64,000 nt of DNA from Asticcacaulis solisilvae (GTDB taxonomy: Bacteria > Pseudomonadota > Alphaproteobacteria > Caulobacterales > Caulobacteraceae): assembly GCF_017875235.1 (NCBI RefSeq), contig NZ_JAGGMI010000005.1, positions 1 through 64,000 of the forward strand, written 5' to 3'. Below the pieces are notes generated by a model. The model was not told the DNA's origin and searched no databases. It was given only the letters and a program-made list of their open reading frames with translations. Each line of letters begins with the position of its first letter. The stretch's first letter is position 1. Shown here piece by piece: positions 11,391-22,081 of the stretch. Made by a program: the position numbers and the translations under genes.

Positions 11391-11422
11391 ATAAAAAAAG
11401 CGAGGACAACCCTGTCCTCGCC
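11391..11422 (-). terminator. Strong intrinsic terminator of ftsZ
   Basis: GCGAGGACA (11400-11408) and TGTCCTCGC (11413-11421) form a perfect 9-bp stem with a 4-nt loop. The minus strand continues with CTTTTTTTAT. It isolates ftsZ transcription from lpxC. Confidence 0.9.
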
Positions 11423-11497
11423 TTAATTAATAGGGGTTTCGGCGCCTATCCTCAAACGAACTTGTATTTCCGTTTGTAACGCTAACCAGAGACAATC

Positions 11498-13195
11498 TTA
11501 GTTAGCGAGGCGCCTTAAGAAAGAAGGGATTTCCAGATCATCCTCCGCATCGGCTGAAGGCTGCTCCACCGGCTTGGCGGCCGGGCTGACGGACGACGCG
11601 GAGCTCTTGGCAGGTGCCGGCTGATAGCGGTCGGCCTCATCCTCGGCCGAGGCTTGCGAGCCTACCGGCGAGAAATCATTGCGCTGGCGCTGCGGAAACA
11701 GGCCGCGCCAGAACGATTCGCGGCCCTCCTCTTCAGTATTGAGGCGGGGCGCAGGCGCAGGCGCCGCCGGACGAGGCTGCTGGGCGGCCGGTTGCTGGAC
11801 CGGGGCTTGCGTGCCGTAGGCATTCGGACGCGTGATGTTCGGGCGGCTGATCTGCGGCTCGACGCGCGGAGCCGGCGTGATGGCGGGCGCAGGCTGAGGC
11901 GTCGCGGCGGCCGGCAGGTCTTCCATGGCCATCGGATCGACGATCTTGCGGATCACCTGAGGCTCTTCGACAACCGGGGCGGGCGCGGGCTGAGGCGCGG
12001 ATGCCTGAGCTGCCGGAGCGGCTTCGAACAGGCTGGAACGCGGCGCGGCCGGAGCCGACGGGGCGGCAGCAGGAGCCGGAGCAGCCGTGCGCTCTGCAGC
12101 CGGGGCAATCGGCTGGCTGGGTGCCGGCTGCGGCGCAGGCTGTTCCTGACGCGAGGCATAGCCGAGGCCGAAGGTCGGGGCCGGCGTCTGGGTCTTGACC
12201 TGGGTAGTGGTCAGCGGCGTCTGAAGCGCCACGCCGTCCATGCCGGTGGCGACGACCGACACGCGCAGCTTGCCTTCCAGGGCCGGATCGAAGGCCGCGC
12301 CGAAGATGATATTGGCTTCCGGATCGACTTCGGACGAGATGGCGTTGGCCGCTTCGTCGACTTCGTGCAGCGTCATGTCGAGGCCGCCGGTGACGTTCAC
12401 CAGCACCGCCTTGGCGCCCTTCAGCGAGGTTTCGTCGAGCAGCGGGTTCTGGATGGCGTTCTGGGCGGCCAGCAGGGCGCGGTCTTCGCCCGAAGCCTCG
12501 CCCGTACCCATCATCGCCTTGCCCATGTCGGACATGACCGAACGGACGTCAGCGAAGTCGAGGTTGATCAGGCCCGGCAGGACCATCAGGTCGGTGATCG
12601 AACGGACGCCGGCGTGCAGCACCTGGTCGGCCATGCCGAAGGCTTCGGCGAAGGTCGTGCGCTCATTGGCGATGCGGAACAGGTTCTGGTTCGGGATGAC
12701 GATCAGGGTGTCAACATAGCGCTGCAGCTCGCTGATGCCCGCGTCGGCCAGGCGCATGCGGTGGCGGCCTTCGAAGGTGAACGGCTTGGTGACGACGCCG
12801 ACGGTCAGGATGCCGCGCTCACGGGCGCACTTGGCGATGATCGGCGCGGCGCCGGTGCCGGTGCCACCGCCCATGCCGGCGGTGATGAACACCATGTGCG
12901 CACCTTCCAGGTGTTCGGCGATCGTGTCGCTCGACTCCTCGGCGGCGGTCATGCCGACTTCAGGATGCGCGCCCGCGCCCAGGCCCATGGTGATGCCGAC
13001 GCCCAGCTGAATGCGGGCCTCGGTACGGGAAAACTGCAACTGCTGGGCGTCCGTATTGGCTACGACGAACTCCACGCCTTCCAGCCCGGCCTCGATCATG
13101 TTGTTGACGGCGTTACCGCCGGCCCCGCCGACCCCAAAGACGACGATGCGCGGCTTCAGCTCTTGGTGGCGCGGCGCAGAAAGACTAATAGCCAT
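11498..13195 (-). CDS. ftsZ: Cell division GTPase FtsZ
   Basis: Tubulin homologue that forms the division ring. It has the N-terminal nucleotide loop [13 protein letters not shown] (21-33), tubulin signature GGGTGTG (109-115), the T7 loop around NLDFADV and the globular domain to about residue 320. A long Pro/Ala/Gln-rich linker of about 230 residues follows, then the conserved C-terminal peptide ([12 protein letters not shown]) that binds FtsA and other partners. At 565 aa it is longer than typical FtsZ because of the linker, in line with the long linkers of Caulobacterales. It is separated from ftsA by two plus-strand genes. Confidence 0.98.
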   Translation of the reverse strand: MAISLSAPRHQELKPRIVVFGVGGAGGNAVNNMIEAGLEGVEFVVANTDAQQLQFSRTEARIQLGVGITMGLGAGAHPEVGMTAAEESSDTIAEHLEGAHMVFITAGMGGGTGTGAAPIIAKCARERGILTVGVVTKPFTFEGRHRMRLADAGISELQRYVDTLIVIPNQNLFRIANERTTFAEAFGMADQVLHAGVRSITDLMVLPGLINLDFADVRSVMSDMGKAMMGTGEASGEDRALLAAQNAIQNPLLDETSLKGAKAVLVNVTGGLDMTLHEVDEAANAISSEVDPEANIIFGAAFDPALEGKLRVSVVATGMDGVALQTPLTTTQVKTQTPAPTFGLGYASRQEQPAPQPAPSQPIAPAAERTAAPAPAAAPSAPAAPRSSLFEAAPAAQASAPQPAPAPVVEEPQVIRKIVDPMAMEDLPAAATPQPAPAITPAPRVEPQISRPNITRPNAYGTQAPVQQPAAQQPRPAAPAPAPRLNTEEEGRESFWRGLFPQRQRNDFSPVGSQASAEDEADRYQPAPAKSSASSVSPAAKPVEQPSADAEDDLEIPSFLRRLAN

Positions 13196-13614
13196 GGCTT
13201 CGGACTACCTTTCCAAACAGACTCCCGGCCTTCAGCCAGAAGCTCTCCCCGTACAGGGGCGACAAAGCGGATAGTTCTCATCCACCGAATCTGCCCCTAA
13301 TAGCAGAGATGAATGAGACATCAAATATGCTTAACGATTGGTTACCGGATAACTTGAGTCGGGCGTTTTTGAAGCCACTTCCCTAATATATTTTAATAAA
13401 AATTACCAAAGTGTGACTTCGCGCAGGGCGGCGTGACAGCACGATGAAACGCTCGGCATCGACCGCTTACCGCCCGGACATGTCGGCCACTCTTCCCGCC
13501 AGCGACAATAATCGCCGCTTTATAATTTCACCCGTGAACTCCCTAGTGACTCTTTATGAGCCGCCATGACCAATAGGCCTCAGGTATCTTTCGTATTGAG
13601 GCGGGCATAATCCT
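13196..13614. promoter_or_regulatory. Divergent ftsZ / response-regulator promoter region with CtrA-like box and GANTC sites
   Basis: A 419-bp gene-free stretch, AT-rich in its centre. It contains TTAA-N7-TTAC at 13331-13345, one base off the CtrA consensus TTAA-N7-TTAA, and CcrM methylation sites GAATC (13287-13291) and GAGTC (13356-13360). In Caulobacter the ftsZ promoter is known to respond to CtrA and to GANTC methylation, so the arrangement suggests the same cell-cycle control. Exact -35/-10 elements were not assigned. Confidence 0.55.
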
Positions 13615-14331
13615 ATGAATTCCAACGCAAAAATTCTCCTGGTGGACGACGAAGCTGAAATTCGCAGCATGCTCGGCATCTTCCTGAGCGTGGAGGATTT
13701 CGAGATCGTCGAGGCCGACAGCGGCAAGTCCGCCCTGCGCCAGGTCATCTCAAGCAAGCCGGACCTGATCGTGCTCGATCTCGGCCTGCCGGAAATGGAC
13801 GGCCAGGAGGTCATCACCGCCGTGCGCCAGTTCTCGAACACGCCCATCGTCGTCCTGACCGCGCGCGCCGACGACCGGGAAGTTGTTACGGCCCTGAACG
13901 CGGGCGCTGACGATTATGTGACCAAGCCCTTCCGCGCCGAGGTCCTGCTGGCGCGCATCCAGGCCAACCTGCGCCAGCGCAAGGTCGAGGCCGAGCCCGA
14001 GGGCATCGACAACGGTCCTATTGCCATCGACCTGATGCGCCACGAAGTCCGGATCAATGGCGAACTGGTGCCGTTCACGCCCAAGGAGTTCGCCCTGCTG
14101 GAATTCTTCGTGCGCAACAAGGGCAAGATGCTGACGCACAAGCAGATCCTGCGCGAGGTGTGGGGCCCGACCCACGTCGACGACACCCAGTACCTGCGCG
14201 TCTATATCGGCCAGGTCCGCGAGAAGCTGGAACGCGCCGCCGGCCTCGGCCAGAGCATCACCTCGGAATCCGGTATCGGCTACCGCATGGAAGCCTTGTC
14301 GACCGGCGCCGCAGCAGTAGCGGCGGAATAG
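13615..14331 (+). CDS. OmpR/KdpE-type response regulator
   Basis: 238 aa. The N-terminal receiver domain has the acidic pair DDE at 11-13, phospho-acceptor Asp55 (LIVLDLGLPEMDG), switch Thr in VLTARAD and the conserved Lys in TKPF. The C-terminal winged-helix OmpR domain has FTPKEFALLEFF and ILREVWGP ... DDTQYLRVYIGQVREKLE. The overall sequence is closest in feel to KdpE. No sensor kinase and no kdpFABC genes lie nearby, so it is an orphan here and the K+ role is not supported by context. It lies divergent to ftsZ and may share cell-cycle-regulated DNA. Confidence 0.88.
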   Translation: MNSNAKILLVDDEAEIRSMLGIFLSVEDFEIVEADSGKSALRQVISSKPDLIVLDLGLPEMDGQEVITAVRQFSNTPIVVLTARADDREVVTALNAGADDYVTKPFRAEVLLARIQANLRQRKVEAEPEGIDNGPIAIDLMRHEVRINGELVPFTPKEFALLEFFVRNKGKMLTHKQILREVWGPTHVDDTQYLRVYIGQVREKLERAAGLGQSITSESGIGYRMEALSTGAAAVAAE

Positions 14332-14351
14332 GCACCGCCGCCATTGCATCA

Positions 14352-14396
14352 CATTGCGCACAAACGATATTTCCATCTTATCGTTTGTGCGTAATG
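14352..14396. promoter_or_regulatory. 18-bp-stem hairpin immediately upstream of the DUF6880 gene
   Basis: The arms 14352-14369 and 14379-14396 pair over 18 bp with one G-U wobble around a 9-nt loop. The element ends 7 bp before the ATG at 14404. It has no U-tract, so it may be an mRNA 3'-end structure of the response regulator, or a structure hiding the ribosome-binding region of the next gene. Confidence 0.6.
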
Positions 14397-14403
14397 CTGT
14401 GTC

Positions 14404-15828
14404 ATGGCCTCCAAAAGCACGCTGAACCAGAAAAACCTCGAAGCGCTGGGCGCGGAACGTCTCGCCGCCCTGCTGATTGAAATCAGCGAAGGCAACGCCA
14501 ACCAGAAACGACGCCTGCGCATGGAACTGGCGGGGGTCGAAAGCCCGGCCAAGCTGGTCAATGAAATCCGCAAACGCCTGACATCGATTGGCGCCGCCAC
14601 CAACAACATCGGCTGGCGCAGCCTTAAAGCGTTCAAGGCTGACCTGTTGAGCCAGCGCAAGCTCATTACCGAACAGGTAGCCGTCGGCGCGCCCACGGAG
14701 GCGCTCGACCTGATGTGGCAGTTCATCTGCCTGGGGGGTTCGGTGCTGGAACGCACCACCGATACATCGGGCGAAGTCATCGAAATCTTCCGCCAGGCCG
14801 CCCACGACCAGGGCGGGATCGCCATCCGGGCGGAAGCGTCACGCGATGCCCTGCTTAAACCCCTGACGGAGGCCATCCTGGCCAATGGCTATGGCCAGAG
14901 CGACACCCTGATCGGCGACCTGGCGCCGCGCCTCGGTAAGGAGGGACTGGAGCAGTTGCGCGTCAGGCTCCTGGCGTCGGCGAAGGAACCCGAACCGCGC
15001 AAGGTCGTCAAGACGCGCAGGATTTCACGCTGGCGACGCCAGAAGCTGGAGCGCAGCACGGTGGCGCGCCGCAACCGCGCGCAGATTCTACACCAGGCGC
15101 AACTGGATATCGCAGACGCCCTGGGCGACGCCGATGCCTATATGGCCCTGCAGTCCGACCTGCGTTCACCGGCGACAGCGGCGAAGGTCGCAGAGCGTCT
15201 GCTGGCGGCCGGGCGCGCGGGCGAAGCCCTGGCTTTGCTCGATAATGTCAAGGCGGGACTGCGCGAAGTGCGGCCACGCGAATGGACCCTGGCGCGCATC
15301 CAGGCACTGGAAACCCTGGGCCACGGTGCGGATGCCCAGGTGGCGCGTCTCGATGCCTTTCACCAGTCGCTCAATCCGGAATTCTTGCGCGCCTACCTCA
15401 AGCGCCTGCCCGATTTCGACGATATCGAAGCCGAGGACGAAGCGCTCGATTTCGTCGCGGGGACGGCCGACGCGAACAAGGCGCTCGATTTCCTGATCAG
15501 CTGGCCGGCGCTTGAGCGCGCCGCGCGGTTCGTCATTGACCGCATCGCCGGGATCGACGGCGGTGACGACGAGATTCCGACCATCGCCGCCGAAAAGCTG
15601 GCGGCGCGCTATCCTCTGGCGGCGGTCTTATTGCTGCGGAAGATGGTCGAAGCCACGCTGAACAATAGCCGGTCGATCGACTATGAGCTCGCCGCCGATC
15701 GTTTGAGCGAAGCCGAAAAGCTCAGTGCCGGGATCGACGATTTCAAGGGGTTCGCGGATTCCGCGACCTATATGCGCCAGCTGAAAGCTCAGCACGTCCG
15801 CAAAACAGAGTTCTGGGAAGCGGTCTGA
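14404..15828 (+). CDS. DUF6880-type helical-repeat protein
   Basis: 474 aa, mostly alpha-helical with TPR/HEAT-like repeats and no signal peptide or membrane segment, so probably cytoplasmic. The opening (LNQKNLEALGAERLAALLIEI) and the following basic, helical region match what I recall of DUF6880 proteins in alphaproteobacteria. A basic patch (KVVKTRRISRWRRQKLERS) near residue 205 could contact nucleic acid or be a linker. Function unknown. It lies between the orphan response regulator and the convergent ftsA, and no Shine-Dalgarno is seen because a hairpin occupies the upstream bases. Confidence 0.7.
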   Translation: MASKSTLNQKNLEALGAERLAALLIEISEGNANQKRRLRMELAGVESPAKLVNEIRKRLTSIGAATNNIGWRSLKAFKADLLSQRKLITEQVAVGAPTEALDLMWQFICLGGSVLERTTDTSGEVIEIFRQAAHDQGGIAIRAEASRDALLKPLTEAILANGYGQSDTLIGDLAPRLGKEGLEQLRVRLLASAKEPEPRKVVKTRRISRWRRQKLERSTVARRNRAQILHQAQLDIADALGDADAYMALQSDLRSPATAAKVAERLLAAGRAGEALALLDNVKAGLREVRPREWTLARIQALETLGHGADAQVARLDAFHQSLNPEFLRAYLKRLPDFDDIEAEDEALDFVAGTADANKALDFLISWPALERAARFVIDRIAGIDGGDDEIPTIAAEKLAARYPLAAVLLLRKMVEATLNNSRSIDYELAADRLSEAEKLSAGIDDFKGFADSATYMRQLKAQHVRKTEFWEAV

Positions 15829-15834
15829 TTTTTA

Positions 15835-15876
15835 GCGCGCTTTTTTACCCAAAAACCGCTTCACACTTTTGAAAGC
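15835..15876. repeat. Degenerate family A palindromic repeat
   Basis: The core AAAACCGCTTCACACTTTT matches the reverse complement of the family A core (AAAAGTGT-AGCGGTTTT), but the outer palindromic arms are lost. It lies in the 49-bp gap between the convergent DUF6880 gene and ftsA. Confidence 0.55.
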
Positions 15877-15877
15877 C

Positions 15878-17257
15878 CTACAGGTTGGACTGCAACCAGT
15901 TGATCACGCGCTGGATGATGCCGCCCTGGCTGGTCGTCGGCGCGTCTTTGGGGCCAATCTTGGCCGTCATGATGCGGCGAACCTGGACCACATCGCGCGG
16001 GCCGTAAAGCGTGCGCAGGATGACGCCCGCCGCGGCCGCGAACGACGGGCCGGCCGCCGCGTCGCCCAGATGCGGCACGCGCATCGGCTTGCCCAGGCGC
16101 ACAGGACGGTCGAAAACGCGCACGGCCAGTTCGCGCACTCCGGCCAATTGCGACGCCCCACCGGTCAGGACGATGCCCGCGCCGGGTTCGATCTGGACGC
16201 CCGACGCCTTGATCTTTTCGCGCAGAAGCTCGAAGGTCTCCTCGACGCGCGGAGCGATAATGCCCTTGAGGATCGAGCGCGGCACCACGATCGGGCCGCC
16301 GCCGCGATCGTCGCCGCGCGGCGGCGCTTCGACGGTTTCACGGTCTTCGTTCGACGAGGCGATCGCCGAGCCATGCAGGGTCTTGATGCGCTCGGCGCCG
16401 GCGATGGTCGTCGACAGGCCGCGCGCGATGTCGGCCGTGACGTGGCTGCCGCCAACATTCAGGCAGTCGACGTGGATCAGGGTGCCGTTGGCGAAGATGG
16501 CCGCGGTCGTCGACGACGCGCCCATGTCGATGCAAATGCAGCCCAGTTCCTTCTCGTCTTCTTCCAGCGCGGCGACGGCGGCGGCCAGCGGCGCCGATAC
16601 GATGGCCTGGACTTCGAGATGGGCCAGGCCGACGCACTGCTGGATATTGTTGAAGACGTTCTCGTCGATGGTGACGACCAGCAGTTCCAGGCCAAGGTTA
16701 CGGCCGTTCAGGCCGCGTGGATCGCGCACGCCGGCGTGGCTGTCGACGCTCCACGACACAGGCAGGAGGTGGATGGCGCGGCGGTTGGGAAAGCGAACCT
16801 GGGCCAGGGCGGAGGCAATGGCGCGGTTGAGGTCTTCGTCGGTAATCGGCTTCAGACCCAGCGACACGGAGGCCGACACGCGGTGCGACGCCGTCTGCGC
16901 GCCCGGGATGGCGACACGCACGCCCTGGATCGAGACATTGGCCATGGCTTCGGCGCGTTCGACCGCCTGGGCGATCGCCTGGGAGGCAGCCTCCATGTCG
17001 ATGATGGCGCCGGCGCGGATACCCTTGGACTGCACATAGCCGACCCCGGCGACGCGGATAGACTGGTCCGACTGGCGCGCGCCTTCGGGGCGCATGATGA
17101 AGCAGCCGATCTTCGAAGCCCCCAGGTCCAGCGACGCGATCAGGCCAGACGACACGACCGGACGGACGGCTGCATCGGCCATGGCGGGACGGCCGGAGGC
17201 GGAGGCCCCTTTGGTTGCCTGCAACTTGGCGTTCTGGCGGTCTTCGTAACGGGACAT
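15878..17257 (-). CDS. ftsA: Cell division protein FtsA
   Basis: Actin-fold protein that tethers FtsZ to the membrane and recruits later divisome proteins. About 459 aa from ATG 17257 (MSRYEDRQNAKLQ). It has the phosphate-1 motif LDLGASKIGCFI, the 1C-domain insertion in place of actin 1B, phosphate-2 IDMGASSTTAAIF, the adenosine motif IVLTGGASQLAG, and the C-terminal amphipathic membrane-targeting helix IIQRVINWLQSNL. A longer in-frame reading from 17368 would overlap ftsQ and has no support. It lies 22 bp downstream of ftsQ, clearly the same operon. Confidence 0.96.
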   Translation of the reverse strand: MSRYEDRQNAKLQATKGASASGRPAMADAAVRPVVSSGLIASLDLGASKIGCFIMRPEGARQSDQSIRVAGVGYVQSKGIRAGAIIDMEAASQAIAQAVERAEAMANVSIQGVRVAIPGAQTASHRVSASVSLGLKPITDEDLNRAIASALAQVRFPNRRAIHLLPVSWSVDSHAGVRDPRGLNGRNLGLELLVVTIDENVFNNIQQCVGLAHLEVQAIVSAPLAAAVAALEEDEKELGCICIDMGASSTTAAIFANGTLIHVDCLNVGGSHVTADIARGLSTTIAGAERIKTLHGSAIASSNEDRETVEAPPRGDDRGGGPIVVPRSILKGIIAPRVEETFELLREKIKASGVQIEPGAGIVLTGGASQLAGVRELAVRVFDRPVRLGKPMRVPHLGDAAAGPSFAAAAGVILRTLYGPRDVVQVRRIMTAKIGPKDAPTTSQGGIIQRVINWLQSNL

Positions 17258-17279
17258 GAGCGGATACTTTAGAGTGCGG

Positions 17280-18188
17280 TCAGGTTTGCGGGATGGGACG
17301 GGAAACCAGCGGGACGACCTGTAACGCGGTCGGATCCAGCAGGTCGATTTCGGCAAAGCCCTGGTCAAGCACGCGGCGCTCGGCGATCAGAACGTCAAGG
17401 CGCGCCATGGCGTCGTCCTGGTTCAGGGCCGGCAGCTTGACGATGGTGCCGTTCTTGAGGTGGATGTCCCAGCGGCGCGTATCGACGCGCACCAGGGCAT
17501 AGGTCTTCTGCATCAGGCCGGGACGCGCGTTCATCAGTTCCAGGATGGCGGCGGCCTGTTCGTTGGCGCCTTCGCCGACGACGAGCGGCAAGTTGACGAA
17601 GTTGGTGGCGCGCGCTTCCGGGATGATCTGGCCCTGGTCATCGACCACCATGCTCTTGCCCTTGTATTGCCAGACGGCCAAGCGCGGACGTTCGACTACG
17701 GTGATGACCAGCAGGCCGGGCAACTGACGGCGGACAGAGACCTGCCGGACCCAGCCGACGCTCTCGACTGACTTCTGCACGGCGGTCAGGTCCATCAGGG
17801 CCAGCGGGTCGCCGCGCTTCATGTCCAAAGCACGCTGGATGTCGGGGGCCGCCGCATCGGACACGCCTTCCAGGCGGACGTGCTGGAGGTTCATGCCCAG
17901 GGCCGCCAGGCGGCCGTCGGCGAAGCGGGTCAGGCCCTGCCCCAGGGCGGTGGCGCGGCCGCCGGTCATCAGCACGACGGCCAGCAGGCTCACGACCATG
18001 ATGACGGAAAACCAGGCGGTGACTTCGTTCGGGATCGGCACCGAGCCGATGATGGCGCGCTTGCCGCCGGGCGCGGCGCCCTTGCGCGCAGCCCCCCTTC
18101 CTTTCGGTGCACCCTTGCCCTGGCTTGCCTTCGGCGCCGCCTCGGGTTTCGATGCTTGTCGTCTGCCACCACGCACGACAGCCGGCAT
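17280..18188 (-). CDS. ftsQ: Cell division protein FtsQ
   Basis: Bitopic divisome protein. A basic, Ala/Gly/Lys/Pro-rich cytoplasmic tail (residues 1-50) precedes a single transmembrane helix (about 56-77, TAWFSVIMVVSLLAVVLM). A POTRA domain follows (LQHVRLEGVSDAAAPDIQRAL ... VRQVSVRRQLPGLLVITVVERPR) and then the beta domain. 302 aa is normal. The usual upstream murB/ddl genes are absent: the next gene is ftsH, so the dcw cluster is broken here. Confidence 0.94.
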   Translation of the reverse strand: MPAVVRGGRRQASKPEAAPKASQGKGAPKGRGAARKGAAPGGKRAIIGSVPIPNEVTAWFSVIMVVSLLAVVLMTGGRATALGQGLTRFADGRLAALGMNLQHVRLEGVSDAAAPDIQRALDMKRGDPLALMDLTAVQKSVESVGWVRQVSVRRQLPGLLVITVVERPRLAVWQYKGKSMVVDDQGQIIPEARATNFVNLPLVVGEGANEQAAAILELMNARPGLMQKTYALVRVDTRRWDIHLKNGTIVKLPALNQDDAMARLDVLIAERRVLDQGFAEIDLLDPTALQVVPLVSRPIPQT

Positions 18189-18630
18189 AGTCGGATCTCC
18201 ACATCACGTCACAGAAAGGCTTCGCATTCCGCAAAGCCGTTACAGGGTGTCACGGGAGCACCGCGCCGCCGGACGGCAGCGAACGTTGCGTTCTCATGAC
18301 CCCTGAAAGTTAGAGACCCATAAAAACCCCAACGTCCTTAACAATGTCATAACAAACGGCGATTCGTTTAACCGTACAGCAGAAACAAAAAGAACGTATC
18401 CATCTGTATTTTAATGCTTTTGCCTCGTCTTTAGCGATCTAAAAGAAATTGCCGCATTAAGAATTCTACAGTTGGCCCCGCCCACCACTCGCTCTGCTCG
18501 TGGTCCCCTCCCCATTCATGGGATAAGCGCCGCAAAAGTATAGCTTTCGCAAGCGCAGGGACCGCCGAAGGCGGTTGACGGGGGCCTACATGGGCAGGTT
18601 CAAGCCCAGAAGCCCGTTCGTCACTCACAA
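18189..18630. promoter_or_regulatory. ftsQA upstream region with CtrA-like half-site pair
   Basis: About 440 bp without a gene. The segment near 18300-18440 is AT-rich and holds TTAA-N7-ATAA at 18338-18352, a one-mismatch CtrA-like box in minus-strand promoter position for ftsQ. The rest is a family B palindromic repeat (18473-18590) and the ftsH terminator. No coding potential with a plausible start was found. Confidence 0.45.
18473..18590. repeat. Dispersed GC-rich palindromic repeat, family B, copy 1
   Basis: It starts GGCCCCGCCCACCAC, contains CTCCCCATTCATGGG and AAAGTATAGCTTTCGC, and ends with the inverse of its start (GACGGGGGCC). The same modules occur at 29222-29401 and 50322-50410. 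The variable hairpin tips (TCGCTCTGCTCGTGG here) keep pairing while changing sequence. Confidence 0.75.
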
Positions 18631-18662
18631 ACAAAAACGGGCAGGGTTTCCCCTGCCCGTTT
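18631..18662 (-). terminator. Intrinsic terminator of ftsH
   Basis: AAACGGGCAGGG (18635-18646) and CCCTGCCCGTTT (18651-18662) form a perfect 12-bp stem with a 4-nt loop. The minus strand continues TTTGTTTGTG. It lies 19 bp after the ftsH stop codon. Confidence 0.9.
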
Positions 18663-18680
18663 CGCATCATGTCGCGTGGA

Positions 18681-20591
<1,911 letters not shown>

Positions 20592-20770
20592 GCCGGTTCA
20601 TTCCTCGAAAACGGTCGCGTAGGCAACGCGCCCGCAGGCCTCAAAAACAGTCGCGTGGAGCACGCGCCGGTTGCTTGTTTCCGCCCCGCTTCCGCCCGCT
20701 TATCACGGTGGCCGGTAAAGGAGCGATACACACTTCAATCACACCATATAGGGAGCATCTGTAAACATTG

Positions 20771-22081
20771 CTACAGCGGTTTTTCCCGCATTCGGGAACA
20801 ATCGCTTTCGCAGGCGAAGACACCGCAGGCGGCCAGAAAACGCGGCATGACCCAACAAGCAAGCTTTATGCCGCTTGCAGCCGTGTCGTCCGTATGAAGA
20901 GGAATTGGCAACACAGGCGAAGTCCCGCCGTCGGAAACGGCAGGCAAGGCGCCGCGAAGCGCCGCCGGCAGGGCCAGCAGAGCGTTCCGGTCCACATCGG
21001 TCAAGGAGGGGCGGACCTGGGCCGAGGGTTGGACGGTTGCTTCCCGTCCCGTCAGAATCTCAAAACGGCCATCCCACATGACCGGATGTCCGGCCTCGAC
21101 ACAGACCGGATCGGCCCTGCAGCGTTCCAGCTCGCCGGCCTCGCGTATCATCGTGATCCTGCCACCGCCGCGATGGACACGCGCGCCTCCTAAAGTCGCT
21201 GTCGCTTCCGGCGTCAGGTCCCGGCGCAGGCGGTCGAGACTGTCGCGCCGTGGCAGCCTGTCGCCGCCGCCGGCGCTGACGACCGCCGCCGCCAGCCGGT
21301 GGCGCGCCACCGCGTCCGGCAGGGCGTCGAAGACTTCGGCATCAAATGTAATGGCGCCAAGATCGCCAAAACCGTCATCCACCAGCAGATGCGGCAGGTC
21401 CTGGCACAGCCGGACCGGCTGCAGAAACAGGCCGAGCGTCGGGCTGACCAGGACCTGCCCCTCAAGCGCCTTGCGCGCCCGCGCCCTTGCCGACGCCATG
21501 TTTTCATTGGCCGGATCCTCGATCCAGCTCACGCCGCGTAATTTGAGAAAGTCGCGTAATTCCGCCCGGCGCTTGCCAATAAAGGGGCGGAAAAGGAACA
21601 CACCACGGCCTTCCGGCCATACCGGCGACGGCGCCCAAAGCGCTGGCGGGCCAACATTCGATCCTTCCTCGGCCATGACGAGCGCCTCGGCGATGTCGTC
21701 GTGGGTGTGCGCCAGGCAGATGACCGTTACGCCCTTCGCGCGCGCGGCGTCGGCCAGAAGCCGGTGGCGCGCCATACGCGCCTTGGCCGACAGGCCGGTC
21801 CTGGGTTTCTCTCCGGTCCATTCGAGCGCGGTGAAACCAGCGCCAACGCTTTGCGCATGGCGCGCCACGCCTTCGATCCAGCGGCGGCTGTCGGGATTCA
21901 GCCCATGATCGACCGAGAAGACTTCCAGCGGCCGGCGGCCCCACAGGGCCAGAGCATGCAGCAGCGCCACCGAATCGCCACCTCCGGAAACGGCAACGCC
22001 GACCGGGTGGTCGGCGGGTCCGTCAAGATAGGTCTCGAAAATCGCGAAGGCGTCGTCCAGGCTGGCCGTCAGGCCTTGCAT
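20771..22081 (-). CDS. tilS: tRNA(Ile)-lysidine synthase TilS
   Basis: Converts cytidine 34 of the CAU-anticodon tRNA(Ile) to lysidine with ATP. The N-type PP-loop SGGGDS is at residues 32-37. VDHGLNPDSRRW and CLAHTHDDIAEALVM are family motifs, and RPFIGKRRAELRDFLKLRGVSWIEDPAN matches the conserved RPLL...R..L.......W..DP.N stretch. The C-terminal domain is shorter than in E. coli. It overlaps the 3' end of cpoB by 13 bp, indicating one operon with the tol-pal genes. Confidence 0.92.
   Translation of the reverse strand: MQGLTASLDDAFAIFETYLDGPADHPVGVAVSGGGDSVALLHALALWGRRPLEVFSVDHGLNPDSRRWIEGVARHAQSVGAGFTALEWTGEKPRTGLSAKARMARHRLLADAARAKGVTVICLAHTHDDIAEALVMAEEGSNVGPPALWAPSPVWPEGRGVFLFRPFIGKRRAELRDFLKLRGVSWIEDPANENMASARARARKALEGQVLVSPTLGLFLQPVRLCQDLPHLLVDDGFGDLGAITFDAEVFDALPDAVARHRLAAAVVSAGGGDRLPRRDSLDRLRRDLTPEATATLGGARVHRGGGRITMIREAGELERCRADPVCVEAGHPVMWDGRFEILTGREATVQPSAQVRPSLTDVDRNALLALPAALRGALPAVSDGGTSPVLPIPLHTDDTAASGIKLACWVMPRFLAACGVFACESDCSRMREKPL

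Noticed and set aside
11654-13300. 548-codon plus-strand open frame opposite ftsZ
   Set aside because: Antisense to ftsZ; Arg/Gly-rich composition typical of GC-rich shadow frames, no domain and no ribosome-binding site.
13615-14331. Naming the response regulator kdpE
   Set aside because: Sequence is KdpE-like, but there is no kdpD or kdpFABC beside it, so a potassium role is not supported.
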